A DNA stretch of 23,963 nt from Eubacterium sp. (GTDB taxonomy: Bacteria > Bacillota > Clostridia > Oscillospirales > Acutalibacteraceae): positions 1 to 23,963 of the forward strand of contig JAFYGD010000158.1 of assembly GCA_017543415.1 (NCBI GenBank), given 5' to 3'. The position numbers and the translations under genes were made by a program. Positions 16,001 through 22,715 of the stretch are shown in pieces. The stretch's first letter is position 1. Every line of letters begins with the position of its first letter. The notes beneath the pieces were generated by a model. That model was not told where the DNA came from, did not search any database, and saw only the letters and a program-made list of their open reading frames with translations.

Positions 16001-18781
16001 ACGGTTGCGCTCGGTGAGCCCCAGGTTGTTGAACTTGACAACGGTGAAGAGGCGGTTGCATATGTAAGCGCAAACATCACTCCCGTTAAAACAAGATACC
16101 TTGCTGCATCGCATAATCCTTCCACCGGAAAGTATACCGAGTCATTAAGGGTTAACACAGCAGCAATTCCGGACGATGAAAAACTTATCCTTGCGGTTGT
16201 TCCCAAGAGCCAGAGCAATATGGACACTCTTGAAAACTCCGTTGAGTGCGATAAGATTGCGGTTAAGAAACGTCTTCCCGAGGTAATGACAAACGGTGAC
16301 GAAACCGAAGGCTATAACTTCTGGAGAGGCACATTCTCAACCAATGATGACGGAACCGTTAAGGAAGAAGCAATATTCTTCTCGCTTACAAAAGCACAGG
16401 CTACGGAACTCAGTAGCGTAACGACAATCACCGCAGACGTTGACTTTAATGTTTACGGCCTTGCAACAACGCCCGTAACGGGTATCAGCGGTTCAATTAC
16501 AAACGATACCGCAACCACAACAATTGATTACCCCGAAGACGGCAAGAATTATTCGCTTTATACCTACTTCGGCAAAAAGACGCTTAACGAAAAGGGCGAA
16601 GAGGAAGTCAGCACCGATTATATCGTTGAGGGCAAGGCTATTACCAATGTCAACGGCGCACAGGTAGTTGTCCTTAACTCTTCGGGCAATGTTGCTCCCA
16701 CCGACGATTACTATGTAACAACCTCGCTTGTTGAAACAAGAACGGTTACCGCCGAAAAGGAAGACGGAACAACCGAAAGCGAAGAGGTTGAAATCCCCGT
16801 TGCAAGCTGGGTATCCGCAACGCCTTACCATTATACTAATACAACCGTTCCCGCAGCTCCCGAAAGCGCGTCGCTTGAACTTATCGGTAACGAATCAATG
16901 AAGGCAAGCTGGAAGAAGGTTGACAACGCAGACGGCTACAAGCTTACAATCTATCAGAAGGACGGCGGAGAGTGGATTGACACCGAACGCGGTCTCAACA
17001 TTAAAAACGAGGATGTTGAATCAACTCAGGGACTTGCTTATGACGAGGCGACCCAGACCTATTCCGCAGAGATTGCCATGACGGTCGGCGGCGACGGCGA
17101 AGGATCATCGTTTGTCGGCGAAGACGGCGAAACCTATACTATCCCCGAGGAAGCGGCAAAGGAAATCAAATCCCTTGAACCCGGCAAGACCTACAAAATC
17201 GGCGTTCAGGCTTACAAGACCAATACCATTGTTCTTGAAGGAGAGGAAACCTCATACGATGAGTACGGTGAGGAAACGCAGACATCCGATCTGCTTCTTC
17301 CCGAGTACAAGCCCGTTAAATTCGATCTGTTTATTGCCAACCTTGACGGCGAAACGGTTGACGTTACCGAGGATGACGGAGTTTACAAAGCAACCGTTAC
17401 AAAGGACGGCTTCTGCATAAGGGCGGAAAACGCAAAGTGCGACGGCGTTGACGTTTCCGCAGATACAACTTATACATACAGGCAGGCTAACTTAACCGAC
17501 GCGGAAGGAAACGACTATTCCGAGCCGCTTGTTGACAGCGGATACTGGTGCGGTCCGACAATTCCCGACTTCAGCGGAACTGTTACCATTGAGATTACGG
17601 CATATTATACGCACGACGACGGCATTACCGACGAAACGGTTGTTTATCTCAATGTAAACAAGGATGACACTGCTCCGCTGGTTACGTTTGATGAAGAAAA
17701 CTTCTATGCGGATAAGAACGGCGATTATACCGTAACCGGAAACACCGAACCCGGCATTTCGGTTGAATTCAACGCGCAGAAAACGGTAACTTATTATTAT
17801 GACGAATACGGTAACGATGTACCCGCTCCCGCAGCCGGCGAACCGATACCCGATGGAGTGAGCGCATCGGACGTTGAAGAGACTTATACCATTTCCGCAA
17901 CGGCTGACGAAAACGGCGCGTTCAGTTTCAAATCGAATCTTTACGGTTATGAGTCATCGCTTGTAAGCGTTATTGCAAAAGACGCAAGCGGAAACAGGGC
18001 CGGCGCTTCGGCGCTTGTATCCGTAGTAACGGGCGACATAAGCACGGCTACGGTAACAGGAGTTGCCGACAAGACCTATACGGGTCAGCCGCTCACCCAG
18101 AACTTTGTAATTACTCTTGAAGACGGTACCGAGCTCAGCGAAAACTCATATGACGTTGAGTATACCGACAACATCAATGCGGGTACCGCAAGCTACAAGA
18201 TTACAGGTACGGGTATTTATGAAGGAACTCTGACAGGAACCTTTAAGATTAACAAGGCTGATATAAGCAAAGCGGTTATCAGCGGCGTTGCAAACAAGGT
18301 TTATACCGGCAAGCCGTTTACCCAGACCGTGAGCGCAACCCTCGGCGGACAGCTTCTTCCGGCAACTGCATTTACAGTAAGCTACAAGAACAACACCAAC
18401 GCGGGCACCGCTTCCGTAATCCTTACGGGTAAAGGCAACTATACCGGTACGGCTGTTCAGAAGTTTACAATTGCTAAGGCAAAGAACCCGATGACCGTAA
18501 AGGCAAAGAAGGTAAGCGTCAAGGCGGCCAAGGTTAAGGCTAAGAATTTCAGCGTAAAACGCGCAAAGGCTTTGAAAATCAAGGGTGCGCAGGGCAAGCT
18601 TTCTTTCAAGAAGTCAAAGGGCAAGAAGTTCATTACCGTAAACAAGAAGACGGGCAAAATCACCGTAAAGAAGGGCACGAAGAAGGGCACTTACAAGGTG
18701 AAGATTAAGGTTTCGGCAGCGGGTAATGCAAATTACAACAAGGCTTCCAAAACCGTAACCGTTAAAATTACAGTTAAATAA
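13064..18781 (+). CDS. Large secreted surface protein with FN3/Ig-like and tandem C-terminal repeats, 1905 aa
   Basis: The ATG at 13064 is chosen because AAAGGAG lies 8 nt upstream and a signal peptide follows at once (MKKVNKVTRS, a hydrophobic core, then PSAVYA with likely cleavage after residue 30). The open frame reaches further upstream to 12971 but across the promoter. Residues 31 to about 1260 are beta-rich with no family I can name; a run of Asp/Lys (GKDDDDDDKDDKKDAK) at about 615-630 looks like a linker or cation-binding stretch. About 1264-1385 is FN3-like (ASWKKVDNADGYKLTIY); 1400-1655 is Ig-like. Two repeats of the YTGxP...NaGTA...GxYxGT type occupy 1660-1804, and the last ~100 residues are about one-third Lys. 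There is no LPXTG motif or C-terminal membrane anchor, so the tail may hold the protein to wall polymers. Possible roles are adhesion or binding of a glycan; no enzymatic motif is visible. Confidence 0.88.
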   Translation: MKKVNKVTRSIIAVFMAALMFFSLPSAVYAYIGAVIPNDQGTTHGTFKSNTETYAYLKNDYIHFDICIAPTNAANQGSLVGVKAHTVPMATMPSDKTKLDAQGVQYLRYMKSGAKIDKTGYELLPDVFSTFQISRVDVRYNATDSYKLNDEDDTPIQYGGELALKYWLIGEGTTYTLNSYFSLVKLNEGDTQATEFGSKVYENPEDSSVNWGVRCTSILTSNKQMTISGDGYSGDVSPVTFYRLQMDFENFPKMGHESIKKEQLKDIPVNAQTYNYYSGMVSRTVISNGVSETESDTVIEVNCDSYNFASPFVAASRFYDFNYVGCVEGHDDYYSASVSYADNKLTTYGQCDAAYVQKYSDNPGYYQNLYAISSSLWGYRNLSTQEEVQQQTIQPDKFDMTGDAQYLAVFPDKVQSGKQLYKVVPLADTTAIDAYETANGVKSVARYRGQYVVEKNNDGSVKYYKFNTGVASVSPSIVANWDAANGYFRLKPDGTLEFDQSKLSLNAPTFKFYSPKDGGGLTFDGYDAKLGLKFGIKPDKNDAYINIDLPGNGVSVKGASVDTKGNLVFTGKFKINLFVAQMEMLKLGYGLNTKSEFVCNGVHAKGKLKVPSIPGKDDDDDDKDDKKDAKPNVLGFGGASMEGEVNTFAGEELYDFKFELTVKNLFTTKAKLTLVRLKNGRLCPEELYFELKMTNGAAIDLTPATPAVSITGGGGGISGLASTIDGNYTCIPPVVLTLVTYGQVVKVIDGKLTAKIGPSMLRLIGNDVGLKVGPSSLKVIDRAEAGIYLTGKEITYGNASKNIPTKTYRGVTFGGDIGLGIKIFNFKDDDPDPLAGPLSFFNNTISADFGLGLETYAGGATDGSDWMYMYIGTYGLAACSLNFPAGIPGIGGKSILGASLQFKIIAQSAFPEGSVKDFFKNANLAGAIVAEGHALGFAHGRITYILPKTVKFQGRLFKDLDEINWDDIIIDKAAPGGNRTVALGEPQVVELDNGEEAVAYVSANITPVKTRYLAASHNPSTGKYTESLRVNTAAIPDDEKLILAVVPKSQSNMDTLENSVECDKIAVKKRLPEVMTNGDETEGYNFWRGTFSTNDDGTVKEEAIFFSLTKAQATELSSVTTITADVDFNVYGLATTPVTGISGSITNDTATTTIDYPEDGKNYSLYTYFGKKTLNEKGEEEVSTDYIVEGKAITNVNGAQVVVLNSSGNVAPTDDYYVTTSLVETRTVTAEKEDGTTESEEVEIPVASWVSATPYHYTNTTVPAAPESASLELIGNESMKASWKKVDNADGYKLTIYQKDGGEWIDTERGLNIKNEDVESTQGLAYDEATQTYSAEIAMTVGGDGEGSSFVGEDGETYTIPEEAAKEIKSLEPGKTYKIGVQAYKTNTIVLEGEETSYDEYGEETQTSDLLLPEYKPVKFDLFIANLDGETVDVTEDDGVYKATVTKDGFCIRAENAKCDGVDVSADTTYTYRQANLTDAEGNDYSEPLVDSGYWCGPTIPDFSGTVTIEITAYYTHDDGITDETVVYLNVNKDDTAPLVTFDEENFYADKNGDYTVTGNTEPGISVEFNAQKTVTYYYDEYGNDVPAPAAGEPIPDGVSASDVEETYTISATADENGAFSFKSNLYGYESSLVSVIAKDASGNRAGASALVSVVTGDISTATVTGVADKTYTGQPLTQNFVITLEDGTELSENSYDVEYTDNINAGTASYKITGTGIYEGTLTGTFKINKADISKAVISGVANKVYTGKPFTQTVSATLGGQLLPATAFTVSYKNNTNAGTASVILTGKGNYTGTAVQKFTIAKAKNPMTVKAKKVSVKAAKVKAKNFSVKRAKALKIKGAQGKLSFKKSKGKKFITVNKKTGKITVKKGTKKGTYKVKIKVSAAGNANYNKASKTVTVKITVK
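18041..18478 (+). repeat. Two tandem repeats (about 75 and 71 codons) in the surface protein
   Basis: Codons 18041-18265 and 18266-18478 encode two copies of a domain that start ATVTGVADKTYTGQPLTQ and AVISGVANKVYTGKPFTQ and end TGTFKINKA and VQKFTIAK. The copies have clearly diverged, so this is an old protein-domain duplication rather than a recent DNA duplication. Confidence 0.85.
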
Positions 18782-18791
18782 TTAAAAAAGG

Positions 18792-18835
18792 GCCGCTCTG
18801 CGCAAGCAGGGCGGCGTCCTGTATAAAAAAACAGG
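18792..18835. terminator. Stem-loops behind the surface protein gene, U-tract only on the minus strand
   Basis: GCCGCTCTGC (18792-18801) pairs with GCAGGGCGGC (18806-18815) around a GCAA loop; a second stem CCTGT/ACAGG spans 18818-18835. The poly-A before the first stem gives a U-run only for minus-strand RNA. For the plus-strand genes it may act as an attenuator or a 3'-end stabiliser rather than a classical terminator. Confidence 0.45.
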
Positions 18836-18869
18836 CAATTCACAACAATAAATAAAGGAGATGTTTATT

Positions 18870-19517
18870 ATGTTATTCGGAGACGGCTCTCCCGCTTCAA
18901 TGGCTGCAGCTGAAGCCGCAAAGGCCGCCGTAAGAAGCACGGCAAATTTCAACTGGACCTTTATAACCCTTCTGGCTCTTGTAATAGTCGGAATATGGAT
19001 TCCCCAGTGGAAAAAGAAAAACTACAACGGTATGGCCGCCGCCCTTGCGCTTTACGGCGTTCACTGGCTTTATGAAATTGCAAACGCCGTAATCTGTCAT
19101 TTTACGGGCTTCGCCCTCTGGCACGTTTCACCCGAAAGCACAAGTTTCATTCTGCTTGTAGGCGTTTCGTGGGAGCTTTCGCTTATGTTCAGTGTTGCGG
19201 GCTTTATGAGCGTTGAGCTTCTTCCCGAGGATAAGAACAAAAAGATACTCGGCATAAATAACCGCATTGCCTTTGCAATCGGCAACGCCCTGTTCTTTTC
19301 CGTGTTTGAAATCTTCCTCGCGTCAACACCCGCGTTTATCTGGGTTTACAAATGGTGGGGTGCGCTCCCCGTATTTATTACAACCTATAGTCCGTTTTTC
19401 CTTGCGGCTAATCTTATTTACGATAAGCCGCGCAAAACGCAGAAGAAATTCCTTATCTGCCTTTGGGGAACGGTTGCTCTGCTGCTTGCGGTGCTCATAC
19501 CCCTCGGAATTATATAG
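18870..19517 (+). CDS. Six-helix integral membrane protein of unknown function, 215 aa
   Basis: The ATG at 18870 is preferred because AAGGAG ends 9 nt upstream; the in-frame ATG at 18861 touches the ribosome site. After a short alanine-rich start (GDGSPASMAAAEAAKAA) there are about six hydrophobic segments, for example TFITLLALVIVGIWI, FILLVGVSWELSLMFSVAGF and LICLWGTVALLLAVLIPLGI at the end. Tryptophan and aromatic residues are frequent (ALPVFITTYSPFFLAANLIYD). I do not recognise the family and see no catalytic motif. It follows the surface protein gene by 88 bp with no clear terminator between, so some co-transcription is likely. It ends in TAG. Confidence 0.75.
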   Translation: MLFGDGSPASMAAAEAAKAAVRSTANFNWTFITLLALVIVGIWIPQWKKKNYNGMAAALALYGVHWLYEIANAVICHFTGFALWHVSPESTSFILLVGVSWELSLMFSVAGFMSVELLPEDKNKKILGINNRIAFAIGNALFFSVFEIFLASTPAFIWVYKWWGALPVFITTYSPFFLAANLIYDKPRKTQKKFLICLWGTVALLLAVLIPLGII

Positions 19518-19528
19518 CGTCCAAAGTT

Positions 19529-19557
19529 TTGGACACGGAACGTCCGTTCTATATACA
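19529..19557 (+). promoter_or_regulatory. Promoter with stacked inverted repeats before the 42-aa gene
   Basis: TTGGAC (19529-19534), a 17-nt spacer and TATACA (19552-19557). GTCCAAA-GT-TTTGGAC (19519-19534) covers the -35 box, and ACGGA-ACG-TCCGT (19535-19547) fills the spacer. Such an arrangement fits binding of a dimeric regulator; the first repeat begins 1 nt past the stop of the membrane protein gene, so it could also act in its mRNA. Confidence 0.5.
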
Positions 19558-19611
19558 GCCCGCCTTTTTCGTGTTAAATTATATACAAGTAATTCGGAAA
19601 GGCGGCGCGCA

Positions 19612-19740
19612 ATGACTGATGAAGATAGGTTAAAAACAATAGATTTGGTAAACGGAACCTCTCCGCAGGAGGACGTAATGTGGGCGCTGAACTACCTTCT
19701 GAACCTCCCCGACGAGGACGATTTACCGTTATTTGCATAA
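19612..19740 (+). CDS. Small acidic hypothetical protein, 42 aa
   Basis: The ATG at 19612 follows GGAAAGGCGG at a fair distance; the frame ends in TAA at 19740 and is followed within 5 nt by a perfect terminator, and a promoter precedes it, so it forms a complete small transcription unit. The peptide starts MTDEDRLKTIDLVNGTSPQE and ends LNLPDEDDLPLFA, with ten Asp/Glu and two basic residues. No membrane segment. I do not recognise it. Confidence 0.65.
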   Translation: MTDEDRLKTIDLVNGTSPQEDVMWALNYLLNLPDEDDLPLFA

Positions 19741-19744
19741 AAAG

Positions 19745-19767
19745 CCGTACTCAGGTACGGTTTTTTT
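19745..19767 (+). terminator. Terminator of the 42-aa gene
   Basis: CCGTAC (19745-19750), loop TCAG, GTACGG (19755-19760), then seven T: a textbook intrinsic terminator. Confidence 0.92.
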
Positions 19768-19776
19768 ATTTATCTA

Positions 19777-19805
19777 TTGAAATGCGTTTTTGTTTATACT
19801 ATAAT
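19777..19805 (+). promoter_or_regulatory. Promoter of the flavin redox operon
   Basis: TTGAAA (19777-19782), a 17-nt spacer and a perfect TATAAT (19800-19805) lie 40 nt before the ATG at 19846. Confidence 0.75.
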
Positions 19806-19845
19806 TTTACATATAAACCGAAATGTATAATTGGGGAGGCGCCGT

Positions 19846-21822
19846 ATGAACAGTAAATATCCTATTCTTTTATCACCTGCAAAAATAGGAAAGGTTGAGC
19901 TTCGCAACAGGGTTGTTATGGCTGCAATGGGTATGAGCCAGTCCGACAACGGCTTTGTAAACAAGGCGGTTCTTAACCACTATTCCGCAAGGGCGAAGGG
20001 CGGAGTCGGCGCCGTTGTTGTTGAGGTTACCTGCGTTGATTCGCCGCTCGGTCTTAACACAAAGGGTATGCTTATTATTGACGACGACAAGTATATCCCC
20101 GGCATGACGGAGCTCGCCTCTGTTATTCACGAAGGCGGAGCAAAGGCGTTTTTACAGATTTCCCATACGGGAAGGGGAGCAAGAAGGGCGATTATAGGCG
20201 AACAGCCCGTAGGCCCGAGCGCCGTGCCGATGCCATATGCGTTTATGATGGGGCTCGGAAACGAAACTCCGCGCGAGCTTACCGTTGACGAAATCAAGGC
20301 TATTGAGGAAAAATACGCCCAGGCGGCTCTGCGTGCGAAAAAGGCGGGCTTTGACGGCGTTGAAATCCACAGCGTGGGCTATTACCTCGGCCAGCAGTTC
20401 CTCTCCTCAACTGCAAATATACGTACAGACGAATACGGCGGAAGCCGTGAAAACCGCTGCCGCTTCCATGTGAATATTATAAGAAGAATCCGCGAGCTTT
20501 GCGGCGAGGATTTTGCAATTATAATCAAGCTTTCCGTTGTTGAACAGGGAACGGACGCAGGCATTTCAATGCTTGACGGCGTTTATTACTGCAAGCGTTT
20601 TCAGCAGGAGGGCGTTGACGCTATTGAAATTCTTGCGGGCAAGTGGTCGAGCGAAGCGGGCAAGCACGAAAAGCCCGAATCCGCTTATCCCGACTGTATG
20701 GCGGTTCCGCTTTCACAGCTTATGAAGGCGGGCGTGTTCCTTACAACGGGAAAAAAGAAAACAATTCCCTATATAGCCGGCGGAAGGGCGCAGAACCCCG
20801 CCGCTGCGGAAAAGGCGCTTAAGCACGGCAAGTGCGAATTCATATTTATAGGCCACGCCCTTCTCGTTCAGCCCGATTTGGTTAACCTTATTGCCGAGGG
20901 CAGGGAGGACGAGGTAAGGCCCTGTATCGGCTGCGGCCACTGTATTGACCAGCAGCTTCAGCACGGCGGAAGAGCAATCTGCTCGGGCAACGCGGTGCTT
21001 GCAAGGGGCGATAACGATTATACAATTACCCCTGCAGAAAAGAAAAAGCACGTTGTTGTTATCGGCGCGGGCGTTGCGGGAGTTGAAGCGGCGCGTATTG
21101 CCGCAATCCGCGGCCACGACGTTGATTTGTACGAGGCTTCGGAGCAGGTAGGCGGTCAGATGAACATCGCCTGCAAGCCGCCTTACAAGCAGCACCTCGG
21201 ACTGCTTAAGCCCTATCTTGAAAGGCAGCTTGAGCTGACGGGCGTTAAGGTCCACCTCGGCAAAAGGGTTAATAAAGACGATATAATCAATATGAAACCG
21301 GACGCGGTTGTATGCGCAACGGGAGTTATCCCCTCCGTGCCGAAAATCGAAGGCGTTGAAAAGGCTCTTTTCGCCTCGGACGTGCTCAACGGCAGTAAAA
21401 CAGGGGAATACGTTGTTGTAATCGGAGGCGGCTCAATCGGCTGCGAAACCGCGGAGTTCCTTTCAAAGCAGGGCAAAAAGGTTGCCCTGATTGAAATGAC
21501 GGATACCTTTGCCGGCAACACGGGCAAAACCGCGCAGACCATTCTGCTCGGCCACCTAAAGCACGCGCCTATTAAGCTCCTTAAGGAATGCACCGTTGAA
21601 AGAATAAAGCCAAAAGAGGTTCTGTATAAGGACAGGGAGGGAATAATCTCCTCCCTGATTGCCGATGACGTTGTGCTTGCTGTCGGCAACCGCCCTGATA
21701 CAGAACTTTACGACGAACTTAAAGACGAAGTGCCCGAAATTTATAATGCCGGCGATTCCAACGGCGGAGGAATCATACCCGCCGCGGTTTATGACGGCTA
21801 CACCGCGGGCAATAAAATATAA
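19846..21822 (+). CDS. Old-yellow-enzyme / 2,4-dienoyl-CoA-reductase-like flavoprotein, 658 aa
   Basis: The ATG at 19846 has GGGGAGG 6 nt upstream; the in-frame TTG at 19831 lies before that site. Residues 1-340 are the FMN-binding OYE barrel (LSPAKIGKVELRNRVVMAAM, LQISHTGRGARR, and the block GYYLGQQFLS...NIRTDEYGGSRENR). A 4Fe-4S site follows: Cys360, Cys363, Cys366 and Cys379. Then come an FAD/NAD(P)-binding half with VIGAGVAGVEAA (about 405) and a second dinucleotide fold with VIGGGSIGCE (about 525). This is the layout of FadH, enoate reductases and the bile-acid enzymes BaiCD/BaiH. They reduce activated C=C bonds with NAD(P)H, often in anaerobic energy or xenobiotic metabolism; the substrate cannot be read from the sequence. 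It is followed after 12 nt by the ferredoxin-nitroreductase gene in the same operon. Confidence 0.92.
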   Translation: MNSKYPILLSPAKIGKVELRNRVVMAAMGMSQSDNGFVNKAVLNHYSARAKGGVGAVVVEVTCVDSPLGLNTKGMLIIDDDKYIPGMTELASVIHEGGAKAFLQISHTGRGARRAIIGEQPVGPSAVPMPYAFMMGLGNETPRELTVDEIKAIEEKYAQAALRAKKAGFDGVEIHSVGYYLGQQFLSSTANIRTDEYGGSRENRCRFHVNIIRRIRELCGEDFAIIIKLSVVEQGTDAGISMLDGVYYCKRFQQEGVDAIEILAGKWSSEAGKHEKPESAYPDCMAVPLSQLMKAGVFLTTGKKKTIPYIAGGRAQNPAAAEKALKHGKCEFIFIGHALLVQPDLVNLIAEGREDEVRPCIGCGHCIDQQLQHGGRAICSGNAVLARGDNDYTITPAEKKKHVVVIGAGVAGVEAARIAAIRGHDVDLYEASEQVGGQMNIACKPPYKQHLGLLKPYLERQLELTGVKVHLGKRVNKDDIINMKPDAVVCATGVIPSVPKIEGVEKALFASDVLNGSKTGEYVVVIGGGSIGCETAEFLSKQGKKVALIEMTDTFAGNTGKTAQTILLGHLKHAPIKLLKECTVERIKPKEVLYKDREGIISSLIADDVVLAVGNRPDTELYDELKDEVPEIYNAGDSNGGGIIPAAVYDGYTAGNKI

Positions 21823-21834
21823 AGGAAAAGGTTT

Positions 21835-22617
21835 ATGGATAAGCAATTAACGAATAAGGTTGTAATTGACGGCTCGCTTTGTATCGGCTGCGGCAAATGC
21901 GTAAAGGACTGCGTTGCCTCCGCGCTGTATATTGAAAACGGAAAAGCGTGCTTAAGGGAGGGCTGTATTGAATGCGGCCACTGCTTTGCAATTTGTCCCG
22001 CGGGCGCTGTCGATATGCCCTCTTACAGCAAGGAAGGCTGCACGGATACCGTTTCAATGACGGAAATTGACAGTGAGACGCTTTTACAGGCAATGAAAAG
22101 CAGACGCACCGTAAGGCAGTTCAGGGATACTCCCGTTGAACGGGAAAAGCTTGAAAAAATACTTGAAGCGGGACGCTATGCGCCGACGGGCGCCAACTCC
22201 CAGAACGTTGCTTTTACCATCCTTTCGGACAGCAGGGCTGAAATTGAAAGCGAATGCGTCAAGCTTTTCAGAACGGGCGTTAGCGTCGGTTCAAAATTTG
22301 CAAAGTTTCTTAAGAACACAACGATTACGGACAGCTTTTTCTTCAAGGGCGCTCCGCTTGTAATCGTGGTTTCGGGGCATGACAGCGTTAACGCAACCCT
22401 TGCCGCTGCGTATATGGAAATTATGGCGAACAGCCTCGGGCTCGGAGTGCTTTACAGCGGCTTTTTCTGCGGCCTTGCAAAAATCAATCCGCTGATTAAG
22501 GCGAAGCTTCAGCTCCCCAGAGGGCACAAGGTTGTAAACTGTATGATTATCGGCTATCCCGACGTTGAATACAGGCGTATTCCGCCCCGCAGACCGTTAA
22601 AACTTAAAAAGCTTTAA
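21835..22617 (+). CDS. Ferredoxin-nitroreductase fusion protein, 260 aa
   Basis: The N-terminal ~70 residues carry two 4Fe-4S motifs, Cys16-19-22-26 and Cys44-47-50-54 (CIGCGKCVKDC and CIECGHCFAICP). The rest, from about residue 85, is an FMN-dependent nitroreductase domain opening with MKSRRTVRQFRDTPVEREKL and including YAPTGANSQN, which binds FMN. Such fusions use reduced ferredoxin or NAD(P)H to reduce quinones, nitro groups or other organic acceptors. It sits 12 nt behind the OYE-type gene, with GGAAAAGG ahead of its start, and closes the operon before a terminator, so it may supply electrons to the OYE enzyme or act on the same substrate; that is inference. Confidence 0.93.
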   Translation: MDKQLTNKVVIDGSLCIGCGKCVKDCVASALYIENGKACLREGCIECGHCFAICPAGAVDMPSYSKEGCTDTVSMTEIDSETLLQAMKSRRTVRQFRDTPVEREKLEKILEAGRYAPTGANSQNVAFTILSDSRAEIESECVKLFRTGVSVGSKFAKFLKNTTITDSFFFKGAPLVIVVSGHDSVNATLAAAYMEIMANSLGLGVLYSGFFCGLAKINPLIKAKLQLPRGHKVVNCMIIGYPDVEYRRIPPRRPLKLKKL

Positions 22618-22621
22618 AAAT

Positions 22622-22645
22622 AAAGCCCTACGGGGCTTTTATTTA
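22622..22645 (+). terminator. Terminator of the flavin redox operon
   Basis: AAAGCCC (22622-22628), loop TACG, GGGCTTT (22633-22639), then TTATTT; it begins 4 nt after the stop at 22617. Confidence 0.85.
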
Positions 22646-22681
22646 TTGATTTTCATATATTATTATGCTAAAATATTTTAG
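22646..22681 (+). promoter_or_regulatory. Promoter of the kinase-gnd operon with a palindrome on the -10 box
   Basis: TTGATT (22646-22651), a 17-nt spacer and TAAAAT (22669-22674). The -10 lies inside a perfect 14-bp palindrome, CTAAAATATTTTAG (22668-22681), which could be an operator. Confidence 0.6.
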
Positions 22682-22715
22682 TATATATTTACCGTAAATC
22701 AAAGGAGTGTCGGTT

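Noticed and set aside
18457..18690. 77-codon hydrophobic frame on the minus strand under the lysine-rich tail
   Set aside because: Reading lysine codons in reverse yields Phe/Leu-rich frames; this is a composition artefact.
20713..21255. Open frame of 180 codons on the minus strand within the OYE-type gene
   Set aside because: It is antisense to a gene with clear FMN, FeS and FAD motifs; no start signals.
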